DNA of 64,000 nt from Tridacna crocea (GCA_943736015.1 OX031057.1:39704501-39768500), one strand, 5' to 3'. Shown: positions 31,756 to 43,790, numbered from the stretch's first letter. Notes: a model not told the origin generated them from the letters alone. Translations and numbers: made by a program.

Positions 31756-32162
31756 ATCCTCATGATCTTCAAAAACTTGGATTGTTAGTCGGTAAAAGAC
31801 TGAGATAATATAAACACAACACATTTACCCTATCAACTGCAGACACGAAACTGAGCCCCAAAGGAAAAAAATCTGAAAATGGATAGTTTTTCCCATGCTC
31901 TCCAAACCTGGATTCCACCATTTTGAAAGAAGAATTCTTCAGTTTTGGAGGAAGAGCTCTCCTGAATGGAGGTACTATCTATATACAACAGTGTGTACGT
32001 TTTTTACCGAAGCTCACCTCTAATCATTTACATCCCCCCTCCCCCAATTTTCTCATCAGATCTGCACAAATCACAAGACCCCCGTAAGCCATCGGAAATC
32101 CGCCAAAAATCGGAAAAATCTCATGCCTGCAACTGAAAGGATTACGCATGAGCCTAAACATA

Positions 32163-35100
32163 CTATGGGAACACTTTCTCCTCATGCTCTTCAAGAGAGT
32201 GCTCTCTCACAGGTAAATTCTCTACAGACACTTTTATATCACTTTTCAAATCAGCTTTTACACCTCCATCTAGGGTCTTCTTTTTCACTGGTTTAGGTAA
32301 TTTTTCTGTGTTGACACCGAGGTCTGATATGGAATCTCTGTTTGAAGTAGCGATCATGACATCTCTGACTTCTGGACAGGAATGTCTGGACTGGGGCTGG
32401 TTGCCGCTGCTAGAAATATACCCTTGACTGTACACAACTTCAGTGTTGGGTCCAAATCCATTTTTTCTCCTTAGATATTGATTGGAAAGTATTGCTACAA
32501 AATAAATCACATCAATTAACCCTTCACCAAACAATCCCTAGTTTTTATGACCCTGTGATTGAAGCCTTTTGAAAGCATAGTGGGAAAAGGAGAAAATGCT
32601 GGTAACCAGGATTTTCTCCTTTTCCCACAATGTTTTCTGCCCTTCTGTAAACAAATGTCAATTTTTGAGTTATGTTTATTTTGTCGTCTGCATTTAGACC
32701 AGTCCAAAACTTTGTCGTTTGGTAAAGACTCTATGAAAAGAACAAAATCTAGCCATGGACTTCCTGTGTGAAACATAGTCCACTGATAGCCCGTCTGCAT
32801 CAAGGTAACATGTGATTAATCCTTTTCTTAAACCCTTTCCCAAACAATGGTTTTCATGGCCCTGCAAAAAAAACCTTTTGAAAACATTTTGAAAAAAGGA
32901 GAAAATGCTGGTAAGCAGCATTTTTCCTTCTATCGAAATATTTTCAAAAGGCATCTCTCTCAGAGTCAGGATTGCATGGTAAAGGGTTAAAGAAAAAGAA
33001 AAAAAAAAAACCACTTCAGCTCTGGCCAATAAAGTATAACCAAAGCTAAAATGAATGACTGAATGGAAATGGGTAGCTTCTTTTTCCAACAAAACTGTTT
33101 TGTATACAGGTTGTTTTTCCTACAGTTGTAATAAAAGCATAGACAGAATTTTCCTGCACAAACCTTTGACCCTTTTAACCTTATCCTCATACTCCTTGTT
33201 GAGCTCTTCTGCCAGGAATATTTGAGTTCTCTCTTCAATAATGGATTTTATCAGCTCATCAAATCCTTTCCTGCCCTTCTTCATCTGAAAAATCAGCAAA
33301 CACAACACTGTAACATTTAACCCTTTACCAAACAATCCCTGGTTTTTACAATCCTGAGATGGAACCCATCTGAAAACATTGCTGGAAAAAAAGAAAACGC
33401 TGGTAACAAGGATTTTCTCCTTTTCCCACAATGTTTTCTACCTTTCCCAAATCAAATTTCAATTTGCAAATTTTGTGCAGTCTGATCTTGATCTAAACTG
33501 GTTGCAAAGGAACTATACTGTGGATAGCACCTCAACAGTTAACCCTTTCCCATTCATTCTCACACCAGTCTTTAGCGACCAGGCTTGATATTCAATCAAA
33601 TGAATGGAAAAATGAGAAAGTGGCCATACTACCCAGGTTTGTGAGGTAGGTTTGAAATAATCCTCGGATCGAGCCTTTTGATGCAAGTTGTAGTGACTTT
33701 TTTCAGTTACAAGTTTGATTCTGATTTCATATTTGATCATTACATAAACAATTTTAATCCTTGACTGAAAATGTGAATTTTGTGAGCTTATTTACGCTTA
33801 GGTGAATAGAGAAAGAAGAACACAGTATATAGGGTTTATAAATGCGTTTGCTAACAACAATGATTGTAGCCCAAATGATGGGACTTGTGTTTGGAAAGAA
33901 AGAAAGCAATGTGAGAGAAAAGGAAGTGCAGGTTACTCATATTTTCTCTTTTTCCTGAAAGTTTTCTATAGCATTTCTCAGGGTTTGTTAAAATAAAGGA
34001 CTGCCGGATAAAATGTTCAATTTTTCAACAGGCACCAAGCTTCCTTAATCAATTTTTTACTCTAAATTCAATGACTTAGGATCTGAAATGTCTCATAAGG
34101 TCTGCCAATTGTAAGGCTAGTGATGGTTGGTTGGCTGGTTGACTGATTGAATAGTTTTTTATGTATAATTTCAATATACTAGTACCACTTCTAAGCCAGG
34201 GTCTGAAATGTCTTACCAAAGGACACTCCTCTAACAAAAACTACAGCTTCCAGTCAAGCTTGTGGTCTAGAAAGTCTACACTTTATCATTGAGTCACCAG
34301 GACCCTTTCTTGGAAGTTAGAATTTGGAAATTATCAGATCTTTACCAAAATGTCCAAGAACCTGGACGCTTTTTGTCTTCTGGTTACCTCTGACTCTATA
34401 ACTTCCTGGTCATCTTCACTAAGTATGTACCTAAAAAACATCGACATATTGGATGGTTATCAGCATTTTCTTCTTTTCCCACAATGTTTTCAAAGAAAAA
34501 TTCTTTATCAGGTAGTTTGGTAAATGGCTAATAACAGTACTAGACAACATTTTTTTTTAATAGTAAGCATTTTGTAGACAACAAATTACATGTGACTCAA
34601 ATGTTGAGGTGTGAAGGGTAGCAAACATTCTAGGAAAAGGGAGAAGATATCAATAAATTGGAAAGTAGCATGATTTTCTCCTTTTGGCCACAAAGCTGTC
34701 TTCAAAGCGATTTTTTTCATGGCCATCATGAAATATGGAATAATTATATAGAGAGAATCAACTATTTACTAAACAATCTTATGTTTTTAACTAACATGAT
34801 GTAGAACTCTACTGAAACCATTTTGGGACAAAAGGAAAATGCTACATAAAGGCTTTTTCTCCTTTTGCCACAATAAAATCATCTATTGAAGATACATTCA
34901 TTTTGTCATCTGCAAAATTAATGCTCTTAACTCTTTACCACACGATCTAGACAGGTTCAAATTGAAAGCATTTGCAGACAACAAAATAAAGGTGACTGAA
35001 AAATTGAAATTTGTTCTGGGAAGGGTAGGAAACACTGTGAGAAAAGGAGAAAATGCTGGTTTCCAGCATTTTCTGCTTTTCCAACAGTATTTTCAAAAGG

Positions 35101-36104
35101 CCTCTTTCTCAGGGGCATCAAAAGTAGGGATTGTGTGGTAATGGGTTAACCCTTTACCACACAATGATGATTTTTAATGACCCAGAAGAAAAAAAACCCT
35201 TTGAAAACATTGTACCAGCATTTTCTCCTTTTCCCACAAAGTTTTCTTCCCTATCAAAGATAAATTGCACCATTTGAGCCACTGTAAAATTCTTGTCTGC
35301 AAATACTTTCAAGTTGGATAGGTTTTGGTTTAAAATTCTGCAGTGTGGTATAAGGTTAATGTGAACAATACCAAAATTTGTCACTTTTTTTTTTTATTTT
35401 CTACCTAACAAAGAATTCAAGATTATTCCAAAGAGAAAGCTTCTGCAGAGATCTATTTTGAAAGTGGTACAAATGAACCAAAGGTCTTCAACAGGCTGAA
35501 AAATATTTTGAGAAAAGGAGAAAATACTGCTTACAAGCATTTTCATCTTTACTACTCGAAATGTTTCAAACGTTTTTTTTCCTTCGGGATTCTTTAAACT
35601 CTTTACCATGCCATGAAACCCTTTACCAAACAATCCCTGTTTTTATGACACTGACATAAAAGACTTTTGAAAGGATTGTGGGAAAAGGAGAAAATGCTAG
35701 TAACCAGCATTTCCTCCTTTTTCCACAATTGTTTTTACCCCGCTAATAACAGATTTTCAATTTTTGAGTAACATTTATTTTGTAGTCTACAAGTGCTTTC
35801 AACTTGAAACACTCTGAAATTTTGTCATGTGGTAATGGGTTAAGTTACCTGGATCTAAGATATGGATAATGGTTTCTTGGTGTTAAATACTGACACAGAC
35901 GATCTCTTTTTTCATTCAATATCTGCAGATAGAAAAAAGAAGTGCTCTCTGAGAAGGGGGTTAAATGGATCTGTAAAAAGTATATTTTCTGCATGTCAAA
36001 GGATCATGCTACCTCATGATTCAGCCAGTTATTTGAAAAAAGGAATTTGATGGATCCATGATTGTGTAACTACTTACTTGGTATAGAGCATCATGAAGAT
36101 TCAT
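32163..36104 (-). CDS. BCL10: BCL10-like CARD adaptor, five exons, complete or nearly so
   Basis: Exons 36104-36078, 35922-35849, 34430-34346, 33284-33164 and 32494-32163 join in phase to 212 codons plus stop; human BCL10 has 233 residues. Residues 1-100 read as a CARD: NLHDALYQILNEKRDRLC, PYLRSRYILSEDDQEVIES, VTRRQKASRFLDIL, then KKGRKGFDELIKSI and EERTQIFLAEEL. The last two blocks line up with PKGLDTLVESIRREKTQNFL of vertebrate BCL10, a stretch specific to BCL10 among CARD proteins. The C-terminal half is polar, Ser/Lys/Glu-rich and without domains, as in the family. BCL10 polymerises through its CARD downstream of CARD9/11-type scaffolds and recruits MALT1 to drive NF-kB signalling; this is family knowledge. 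The ATG at 36104 is the first in frame, but it sits against a MITE-A copy, so an upstream start exon cannot be excluded. Confidence 0.88.
32516..32731 (+). mobile_element. MITE-A copy
   Basis: TTAACCCTTCACCAAACAAT to GTTTGGTAAAGACT; core intact. It begins 22 bases from the acceptor of the last BCL10 exon, on its intron side. Confidence 0.88.
32828..32990. mobile_element. MITE-A relative, symmetric (163 bp, both arms alike)
   Basis: TTAAACCCTTTCCCAAACAA at the left; inverted right end TTAACCCTTTACCATGCAAT. Both arms carry the AAAACATTTTG / CTTTTGA side, so the whole unit is a palindrome. Confidence 0.8.
33317..33475 (+). mobile_element. MITE-A, right end missing
   Basis: TTAACCCTTTACCAAACAAT start, CTGGTAACAAGGATTTTCTC core; it fades after CAAATTTCAATTTGC into a family-D piece. 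BCL10 intron 4 boundary region, 33 bases before exon 4 in gene sense. Confidence 0.8.
33880..34015 (-). mobile_element. MITE-A, worn copy
   Basis: GCAATGTGAGAGAAAAGGAA, GCAGGTTACTCATATTTTCT and CCGGATAAAATG remain. BCL10 intron 3. Other traces in this intron: 34440-34530 and 34595-34900. Confidence 0.45.
34927..35148 (-). mobile_element. MITE-A copy
   Basis: TTAACTCTTTACCACACGAT to GTGGTAATGGGTTAA; shares the last TTAA with the next copy. Confidence 0.9.
35145..35358 (+). mobile_element. MITE-A, left arm of palindrome lost
   Basis: TTAACCCTTTACCACACAAT to GTGTGGTATAAGGTTAA; from AAAACATTGT it jumps to ACCAGCATTTTCTCC. Confidence 0.85.
35395..35602 (-). mobile_element. MITE-A, worn copy
   Basis: GATTATTCCAAAGAGAAAGC, AGAAAATACTGCTTACAAGC and TCTTTAAACTCTTTACC remain. 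Confidence 0.45.
35614..35843 (+). mobile_element. MITE-A copy beside a BCL10 splice donor
   Basis: AAACCCTTTACCAAACAATC to GTGGTAATGGGTTAA. In BCL10 sense its TTAA begins five bases after the donor of exon 2 (CCAG|GTAACTTAACCC). Confidence 0.9.
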
Positions 36105-36333
36105 AAACCCTTTCCCAAACGGCAAATTTTGGACCAGACCAAGCGTTTTCCAGATGACAAATTAACAGTACTGTTGCTAAACAGAAGATGATTTTTCTAC
36201 ATGATAGGGTAGAAAACATCGTGGGAAAAGGAGAAAATGCTGGTTAACAGCATTTTCTCCTTTTCCCACAATGTTTTCAAAAGGCTTCTATTCCTGACCT
36301 GTAAAAACCAGGGATTGTTTGGGAAAGGGTTAA
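36105..36333 (-). mobile_element. MITE-A copy touching the BCL10 start codon
   Basis: AAACCCTTTCCCAAACGGC to GTTTGGGAAAGGGTTAA. The BCL10 ATG (minus, 36104-36102) is immediately next to it. Confidence 0.9.
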
Positions 36334-36344
36334 ATTCCCCTTTG

Positions 36345-36452
36345 CTATAGCATGGTGGTATACCAGTATTTTCTTGTTTTTCCACTATGTTTTCAAAGGC
36401 TTCTTTTCTCACGGCCATTAAAAACTTAGGTTGAGTGGTAAAGGTTTACTGC
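36345..36452 (-). mobile_element. MITE-A, right half only
   Basis: GGTATACCAGTATTTTCTTG, CAAAGGCTTCTTTTCTCACG and GAGTGGTAAAGGTTTA. Confidence 0.7.
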
Positions 36453-36787
36453 ACTGTTTTGCTTACCAGTGAAAAGATCTTGAATTCCTTAAAAGAAAAA
36501 AAAAGATGACAAATAAGCTAAATGTGAAAAAATAGCTATAACTAAATACCTCTCATTACCAATTTGGTCTAATGATCCATTATCTGTATGGTATTTCCAT
36601 TTTTACAATCATTTCAGTTATATCATGGTGGCCAGTGCATCTATCCTTGCTTTTCTAGAATTTATTTACAGAACTTTGCACTACAGTCTTTGCAAGCCAC
36701 TGTCAGCTAACCATTGTCGAAACAAATTATCAGCAGTGGGAGAGGAATGAACCATATTGCAATTATTTACATCAATCCTGTGAAATA

Positions 36788-36868
36788 AATTGGCCGAGCT
36801 GGAGATTCAACCAGCTCCCCTTGTTCTTAAGTCTTGTGTGCTACCTACTGAGCTATCTCGGCTCCTCT
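36788..36868 (-). mobile_element. tRNA-like SINE head
   Basis: The minus strand reads GCCGAGATAGCTCAGTAGGT (A box) and GCTGGTTGAATCTCCAGC (B box) with CTCGGC closing the acceptor stem. The anticodon arm is not regular, so a SINE head or tRNA pseudogene. Confidence 0.5.
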
Positions 36869-37120
36869 CTAAACCATTTGAATTATATAAAATATCAGCC
36901 AGTGAAAACACAAGAATGGATTTATCACTGGAGTAAGAACAAATATTGGAATAATTATGAGAAATAGAATGGATTGAAACTTGAACTTGACTCTTTACAA
37001 CACAATCGGATATTAAGGACAATAAGAAAAAAGGATTTCTGGAACATGATGTGAATTTATCCCTATTCCATGGTGTCATATTTTTGCCATGAGATACAAG
37101 ATAGCTATCCTGATATTTTT

Positions 37121-37348
37121 TTAACCCATTACCACACAGCAGAATTTTAGAGTGGTCCAAATTGAAAGCATTTGCAGACAACAAAATAAAAGTGACTGAA
37201 AATTTGGAATTTGTTCTGGGTAAGGGTAGAAAACACTGTGGGAAAAGGAGAAAATGCTGGTTACCAGCATTTTCTCCTTTTCCCAGTGTTTTCAAAAGGC
37301 TTCTTTTCTCAGGGGTGTCAAAAGTAGGGATTATGTGGTAATGGGTTA
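37121..37348 (-). mobile_element. MITE-A copy, near consensus
   Basis: TTAACCCATTACCACACAGC to GTGGTAATGGGTTAA. 5' flank of BCL10. Confidence 0.92.
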
Positions 37349-38087
37349 AGTGTTGCTATAAATTAAAGTTTCCTGGAAATTTTATCGAGATAGTAAAAAA
37401 GTTTCCTGAAAAAATTATCACTATAAACTTCACATTTTAACACAAAATTCCTCAGTTATGCATGAAGCAGATATTCAAGATAAAATTATCATCATACTTC
37501 CATCCGTTTCTCTAGATCTCTAAATAAAAATAAAATACCATTTGGATGCAAGTCTGTTAAACACAAAGACAACTTGATCTGCCTTCTCCTAACACAGCGT
37601 AAAAATCATTAAGAGAACAGGAGAATTCATAAGGTTGTAAACAAAGATATTCCAAAACCATATATAAATATGTGTACTAAGAATTTCAATTGTGGGCACC
37701 AAAACAAAACCAAACCATGATAACAGTTTGGATTATCGCAATATCTTTATCATGAAAACTTTTAATTTCTAGATAGTATTTCCAGGAAATTTTATCACAA
37801 TAGTTCTGTTAAATTATTGCACCAATTATCTCATATTTCATGGCAGAAACATGCCATCAAACTGTTCTGAAAAATTTACATCTAGGCACATCTAATCTGA
37901 TCATCCTTTCTGGGCCATTCTTTTCCATTTGAGTTGATTCCCATGATTCTATGCATCTTTGAAACCAACGAACTGGACTGACATGCTATGAATGTTTTCT
38001 GAAAAATACTGATCAAGTAAGATAAAAAAAAAAAACCAGATCTATAGAAAAAAAAACCAAACCCAAATCACTGATTGAGAAGGGTGA
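37349..38087. other. Intergenic stretch, nothing recognised
   Basis: AT-rich sequence between a MITE-A and a TIR element, upstream of BCL10. No open frame, repeat or RNA gene that I can support. Confidence 0.6.
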
Positions 38088-38568
38088 CAGATGTTTAGGT
38101 AACAGACTAGTTTGGTAACAAAAACTTATTGAGTAAATCGATTGGATGTTTCGGTAACAAAGCGATTATATTGTGTATTTGTTCTGAGACATTCTTTACA
38201 CCTAATGTATGGCTTTGTTTTGTTCAAACCTTTTACTTTTGCACTTTTCAACCAATTATCCATTGATAGATAGGTTCAAACCCTCTATTTCTTTCACTTT
38301 CCAACCTTTTTACTTGATAGATAGGCAACCCACATGGTCAATACATACAGCATGGAATGAGGTTCGTAACAGAATATTATTTATGAAACATAATGGATAT
38401 TACAAATTAATGTTTTAAAAACGAAGGTTTGAATGAAATGGAGTCATGCGTTGGGTGTAAAGAACGTTACAATACATAAACACTAAATAATATTGCTTTG
38501 TTACCGAAACATCCAATCGATTTACTCTATAAGTCTGTTACCGAACTCGTCTGTTACCGAAACATCCG
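38088..38568. mobile_element. TIR element with GATGTTTCGGTAACAGAC ends
   Basis: Left end GATGTTTAGGTAACAGACTA and inverted right end GATGTTTCGGTAACAGACGA match over more than 100 bases inward (AAATCGATTGGATGTTTCGG is in both arms). The middle holds two imperfect direct copies of a GATAGATAGG-containing unit of about 70 bp. No coding region. Confidence 0.65.
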
Positions 38569-40069
38569 TAAATCATTGAGAAAAAGTGTCAGTTTGCATG
38601 ATTGCTAAAATTCGTCTGCAATATTTCATGTATGGTATAATAGCCTATCTGTATGTAACAACTCGCGAACCTCAGGTTTCATTTCAGCCAGAGCGTCGTC
38701 CTCGGCCATTGCAACTTAGAAATGAAATAATTTCATACAGACAAGCAGGTTGTCCTTCTGTCATCTATACTATAGCCTACAATCCCAAAGATATAATGCT
38801 ATATTTTCCTTCCTTGTTTATCTAAGGGAAGTTACTCTAATTGTTACACTGATTTGGTTCTGGGCGTGTCGTACTCATATTTTCTATGCGTTCATAAAAG
38901 CAGAAAACCAAACAAAATAACAGATTCGTCACATTGCTAGTTCGCTACACGAGGTTTCTCAACTTCTGTAATAGCACTAAAACATTAAAATTTGCACGAT
39001 TCGTATTTCTTTTTTTGAATACGACTATCGGATTGATTGATTGATAGATTCAGAGAGATGTTACCTGTAAAGACGTATTCAAAACATCTACTTTTTCCAA
39101 TTTGCATTCTGCTTGATCTGCGTCAAGGCATGTACGTGGTACCCATAAAAAGCCTTTTTTCACTAGAAAACTGTCCTTATTTTCAATTTGTTATGCACAA
39201 TAGTATGAAATTTGCCCAACACTTATTTTCTTGGCAATCACATTTGATAGAGTAAGTTATCAAATATACTCATGTTCAGAAAAGATACCTGTAGGTTAAA
39301 CATAAGTTAATTCATGCATAATATAACCTTCCTATTTGAGACAATTTTGTGTGTAGAAAATTTCATCTAGAGCTAGATTTAGATAATTTAAACACATTTT
39401 TAAAAAAACCCGCAAATTAGCTGAGCCACTAGTTTAAAAAGAAGAAAATAGAAATAGCTATAGATCTACGTCTACATCACTGTTGAAAAGATTTTATGGG
39501 TCATACCCATGGGTCCCTTGAAAGCTTAATATATTTTTATTCTCTTATTAAACGAGGTTCTGATATCCCATTTGTTTAGATCCATAACAAAATACGTTAC
39601 TAAGCACATTTGACGATATATTAAAAAATAAAAAATAAAAAAAGCAACATAAGTCATGCACAATGTTATGATTACGACATTGACAGTTGAATTTTTGAAG
39701 AGGCCTTCTGATCTTGGTGCTACTTAAATTATTTAGATCAAGTATATTTAGATGTAACAAAGAAATATAGCCAATGTCAAGGTTGTATTCAATGTAGAAA
39801 TCTTACGTTGATTTGAACCGAACCCTTATTTCAAAGTTTAAATTTTGGCGGTTAGTAAATCTATTCAAGATAATATATAGACCCATAAATGTGATTAAAT
39901 ACAAGGGAGACTAACCTCTGGTTATTAAGTATCTTTCCCTTTAACTGCGTTCACTTCTGCCAATATTTTCAAACTTGTAAATTTTTATATTAATATCTCG
40001 GCTTAACAAAATACTTTTTTTATTTCGTCACTTGTTGACTCATGTTAACCATGGATCTTATATACTTGA
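38569..40069. other. Intergenic stretch, nothing recognised
   Basis: Only short open frames without family signs and simple A/T runs. A strand of BCL10 promoter elements could lie further left but cannot be seen here. Confidence 0.55.
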
Positions 40070-40226
40070 TATTATATCACAGGAATTTGACACTCTATAA
40101 TAAAATTTTATAAAATATGTGAAAAAACAAAATACCCCCATATATAAAAAGAAACATATAGGAGATTTTTTTTCATACTTTATCATTTATTTTGTTATAG
40201 AATGTCAAATTCCTGTGATTATATGC
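40070..40226. mobile_element. Short TIR element, ends ATCACAGGAATTTGACA
   Basis: ATCACAGGAATTTGACACTC at the left and its inverse TGTCAAATTCCTGTGATTAT at the right bound about 155 AT-rich bases. Length and lack of coding fit a MITE. Confidence 0.6.
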
Positions 40227-41025
40227 AGGACCTTCATATGATCCCTGAGTTAACAAACAACATTATATGTCCGGTTTTAATTCTATGATTCCACCAAGTT
40301 ACGTTTCGAACCCTCAATGATACATTTTGGTTTTGAGAGTTATCCCCAGGCAAACGCTCTCAGGTATCGAAATCTTTGTAGGCGAAACCTCCCGATTACG
40401 ATGCCGTCGTAAACCCCCGGATGTAGGTCAAATCGTTGCGGCTATTGGTAAGGAGAATAGCCATTTTTGTCTATTTTCAAGAAATTACATTCTTTGTGCC
40501 CAGGTTTAGTACATAAGATTTTAATTTTGAATGCTGTATTTGATTTAGCATGTAACTGCATGTGTTGAAATATCATATGCAATGTTGATATGGAATGTCA
40601 TTTTTTTTCAAAGGAAATGAACAGCAGATTTTTATGAAGGAGCAAAAACAGGTCGCGTTGCCATACATTCGTTAAAATGCTTTTTAACAAAATCATCAAT
40701 CAAACCTTAAAAACTAATTTCATCTAGGTACTGTTCAGTCTAATTTCGAATGATTATTTTTAGCATGAGAAGCATCCAGATTTCTGAAAGTCCAGATTTC
40801 AAACAGTGTCATTGTATCATATTCTTTTCCTCCAATTCACTCAATATATCGTCTGCTAATGCTTTGCATCAGTGTATTACATCCACTTCGAAAAAATGCC
40901 TGCTACCTCACCTGTGAAGTCTTAAAACAATATCATATAAAGACAAAGCAGTTTGCCAATGAAATGCAAGAAGTGAAAACAGAATTTTGAAATTGAATGA
41001 AATTTTAAAAGAAAACTTTTAATTT

Positions 41026-41228
41026 ATGTCTTTACCAAACGACAAAATTTTGGACAAGATCAATTCCAAATTGAAAGAATTTGCAGACAGCAAAATTAAT
41101 GCAACTAAAAAATTGAAGTTTGTTGTGGTAAGGGTAGAAAACACTGTGGGAACAGGAGAAAATCCTGGTAACCAGCATTTTCTACTGTTCCCACAGTGTT
41201 TTCAAAAGCTTTCTTCCTCAGGGTCGTT
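41026..41228 (-). mobile_element. MITE-A copy, right end lost
   Basis: TGTCTTTACCAAACGACAAA start; stem changed on both sides together (GGGAACAGGAG / CTACTGTTCCC). Confidence 0.8.
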
Positions 41229-41404
41229 AATAAAAGAGTCAAAAGAAAATAAATCTAAATTTTGAGTTAACAAATAGGAAGCAAATAATTCCATTCAAGA
41301 GCCCAATACATATTACCCAGGATGTTTCAGGAAAACAGACTGTCTGGATCAAGATCAGACCATATCTATTGTGATGTACTGTGGCTGCAAGGGCAACTAT
41401 AGCA

Positions 41405-43340
41405 GTGAAAGGGTTAAGGGTTGTGAATAAAAAACGTTGTGGGCAAAGGACAAAATGCTGGTTACTAGAGTAAATTCACCGTATATCGACACCTTAAGCA
41501 TATACCTCTTTTGAAAGAATACTGAGGAATGTATTTCAGCCGTTCTTCTTGTGACTTTGAAAGACGACTTTTCATTGGCTTAATTTTCAGTACAGGGCTC
41601 TTATAGAAGCATGTTTAAACCAATCACTTAGTCTTTTATAGAAGTTGGTAAAGTCGGCGTTTTTACTACCATGCCCCTATTACCGACACCCCCTTCCCAT
41701 TTATCGACACCTCTTTTGGTTTTACGAAAAAACCTACAGAAACATTTACTGAATAATCTATATCTATTTCTGCTATCAGATATTTCATTAATCATGTATT
41801 AATTGTTTAAAATGAACACACTGGCGAAGAATGACAGTTGATTTTCTGGCATTTTCATATAAAGTTATATTTCCAGGGGGGGAAATATTTCTGAATCCAT
41901 CTCTTCAACCAGATTTCGTAATATACATGTGTCTAATGTACCTTGCCTCTCTGAAACCATCTAAGCCAATATCACGAGCGTTTACATTGGAAAAAGGGGC
42001 AAATAAGTTCTGCGGGATGCATTGAGCGGCACCATTCATTGTTAGATGTACATGAATGTTTGTTACCACATTGTACACGTGGCGTTTTGTGAACTTTTTT
42101 TAACATAAACAGTATACCTACTAGTCTATGCAAGCAGCAGAAAATTTGATTGAACAGTGTTGACATCGTCGAGATTTCTTCAGCAGACAATCAAAATCTG
42201 GATCATTTTTTAGAACATACTTCGTAACTCATCAAACAAACCAAAAGTCACATAAATCATTTATTCTGGCTCGCCCAAGACTAACTCTTGTATGAGTGTG
42301 CATGGTCACGTAAGGGTTGTATTTACAGAACAAATCAACAATGAACCTATGGATTGTTCTACATGGAGGTTTCCTTAACGTGGATGACGAGGACTTGTTA
42401 AAATAAGTCATAATTTTATGTTTTTAAAAGCAAAGAATAGCCAATAAGATAGATAATTATACATGAACTTTGCTCTGTGCAACGAAGTAGCCTCCTCAGT
42501 ACAGGTAAGAGCAGCTTTTGGGCCAGATGGAGTAGCAAGTTCAAGCACTCTACCTACCTGCTACCAGTGTGTGAAACATCTAGAGCCTTTGCAGATGCCC
42601 TCATACTAAATTACCCATATCTTACAGCAGAACTTTAGTGTGTTATTGGCTCCACTGCACGTTGCACTTTTCTTTGATGATACCCGACCCAACATTTTAC
42701 ACTGATTTTTTATTTCATAAAATTCTCCTCATTTTACTTGTGATGGTGTTTGTTATGTCTTTCTATCTTCAGTGCTATAAAAATGCCTGATAGAACCATA
42801 ATATATGACCATGCATTCCCCCTTGCGAATGTTGGAAATTTTTCAGCAAAAAGGACGTGTCGGTAATAGGGAACCTATCATCAACCCTTGCGCATTTTTG
42901 AGACTGCATTTCTTTGCTTACATAGATCAAAGTCTGTTATTAAATCATTATTTTTACTTAAAGTTAACCTTTAAAATGCATGATTTTAACAAATATTCCT
43001 ACTGTGAGTAAGAAAAATAGATTGAATCGTCATGTATATATTCCACCATCCTTAACTCGGAGGTTTATACATAGCCCCAAAAACATCAATTCAATCAAAT
43101 TTTAAAACGGGTGCTCTGTTTGGCACAAAAAGTTACAAAACATGTTAATTAAATAACAGACAAAGATATTTTCATACCCTTGGGCTAAAGCAAGTACGCA
43201 TTAGTCCAAAACATTGGGGGTGTCGATAAATGGGGGGTGTCGGTGTTAGGTGAATTTACTCTAGCATTTTCTCCATTTCCCACATTGTTTTCACAGGACT
43301 TCTTTCTGTAAAAACCAGGCATTGTTTGGGAAAGGATTAA
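41405..43340 (-). mobile_element. MITE-A copy split by the 1794-bp TIR element
   Basis: Left piece 41405-41467 (GTTGTGGGCAAAGGACAAAA, TGCTGGTTAC), right piece 43262-43340 (GCATTTTCTCCATTTCCCAC, GTTTGGGAAAGGATTAA). Confidence 0.85.
41468..43261. mobile_element. 1794-bp TIR element with TA target, nested in a MITE-A copy
   Basis: Ends GAGTAAATTCACC at both sides, inverted, flanked by TA. Inward of each end lie further copies of CGACACC / GGTGTCG motifs. The flanks are the two halves of a MITE-A core (AAATGCTGGTTAC before, GCATTTTCTCC after), so the insertion point is certain. No transposase was recognised; a Tc1/mariner-type mechanism is suggested only by the TA. Confidence 0.75.
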
Positions 43341-43563
43341 GGTCTGTTTTGGCCATATGATGACTTTCAACGCTCATCCATAATAAAATATGTATTCTAA
43401 GAGGGAATGACTGATAAAAAATGCGAGAAAATATACCTGAATAGTTTAAGTAGTAGGCTTTGAGACTTTGAAGACTCGCCTACTACATGTATAAATTACT
43501 AATAGTCTACAGGAGGAAAGATTAAACGAAGGCTCCATGTGACAGTGCTATACACAAATCATG

Positions 43564-43790
43564 TTAATTCTTTACCAAACAACAAAATTTTAGACAGGTC
43601 CGGCTTGAACGCCCTTGCAGACGACAAAATAAATGCAACTAAAAATTGAACTTTAATTCCAGCAGTATTGAAAACATTGTGGGAAAAGGAGAAAATGCTG
43701 GTTACCAGCATTTTCTCATTTTTCCACAATGTTTACGAAAGACTTCTATCTCAGGGTCGTAAAAACCAGGGATTGTTTGGTAAAGGAATA
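43564..43790 (-). mobile_element. MITE-A copy
   Basis: TTAATTCTTTACCAAACAAC to GTTTGGTAAAGGAATAA; core intact. Confidence 0.9.

Larger units (their letters stand above)
31325..31803 (-). mobile_element. MITE-A pieces around the hAT-like insertion
   Basis: AGTTCAAACTGAAAACTTTA and GAGAAAATGCTGGTTACC (twice, 31427 and 31508) to the left; CTTGGATTGTTAGTCGGTAA to the right of 31573-31755. Probably two overlapping worn copies. Confidence 0.55.

Noticed and set aside
38209-38418. Coding region in the middle of the TIR element at 38.1-38.6 kb
   Set aside because: It comes from two direct copies of a non-coding unit and shows no transposase motif.
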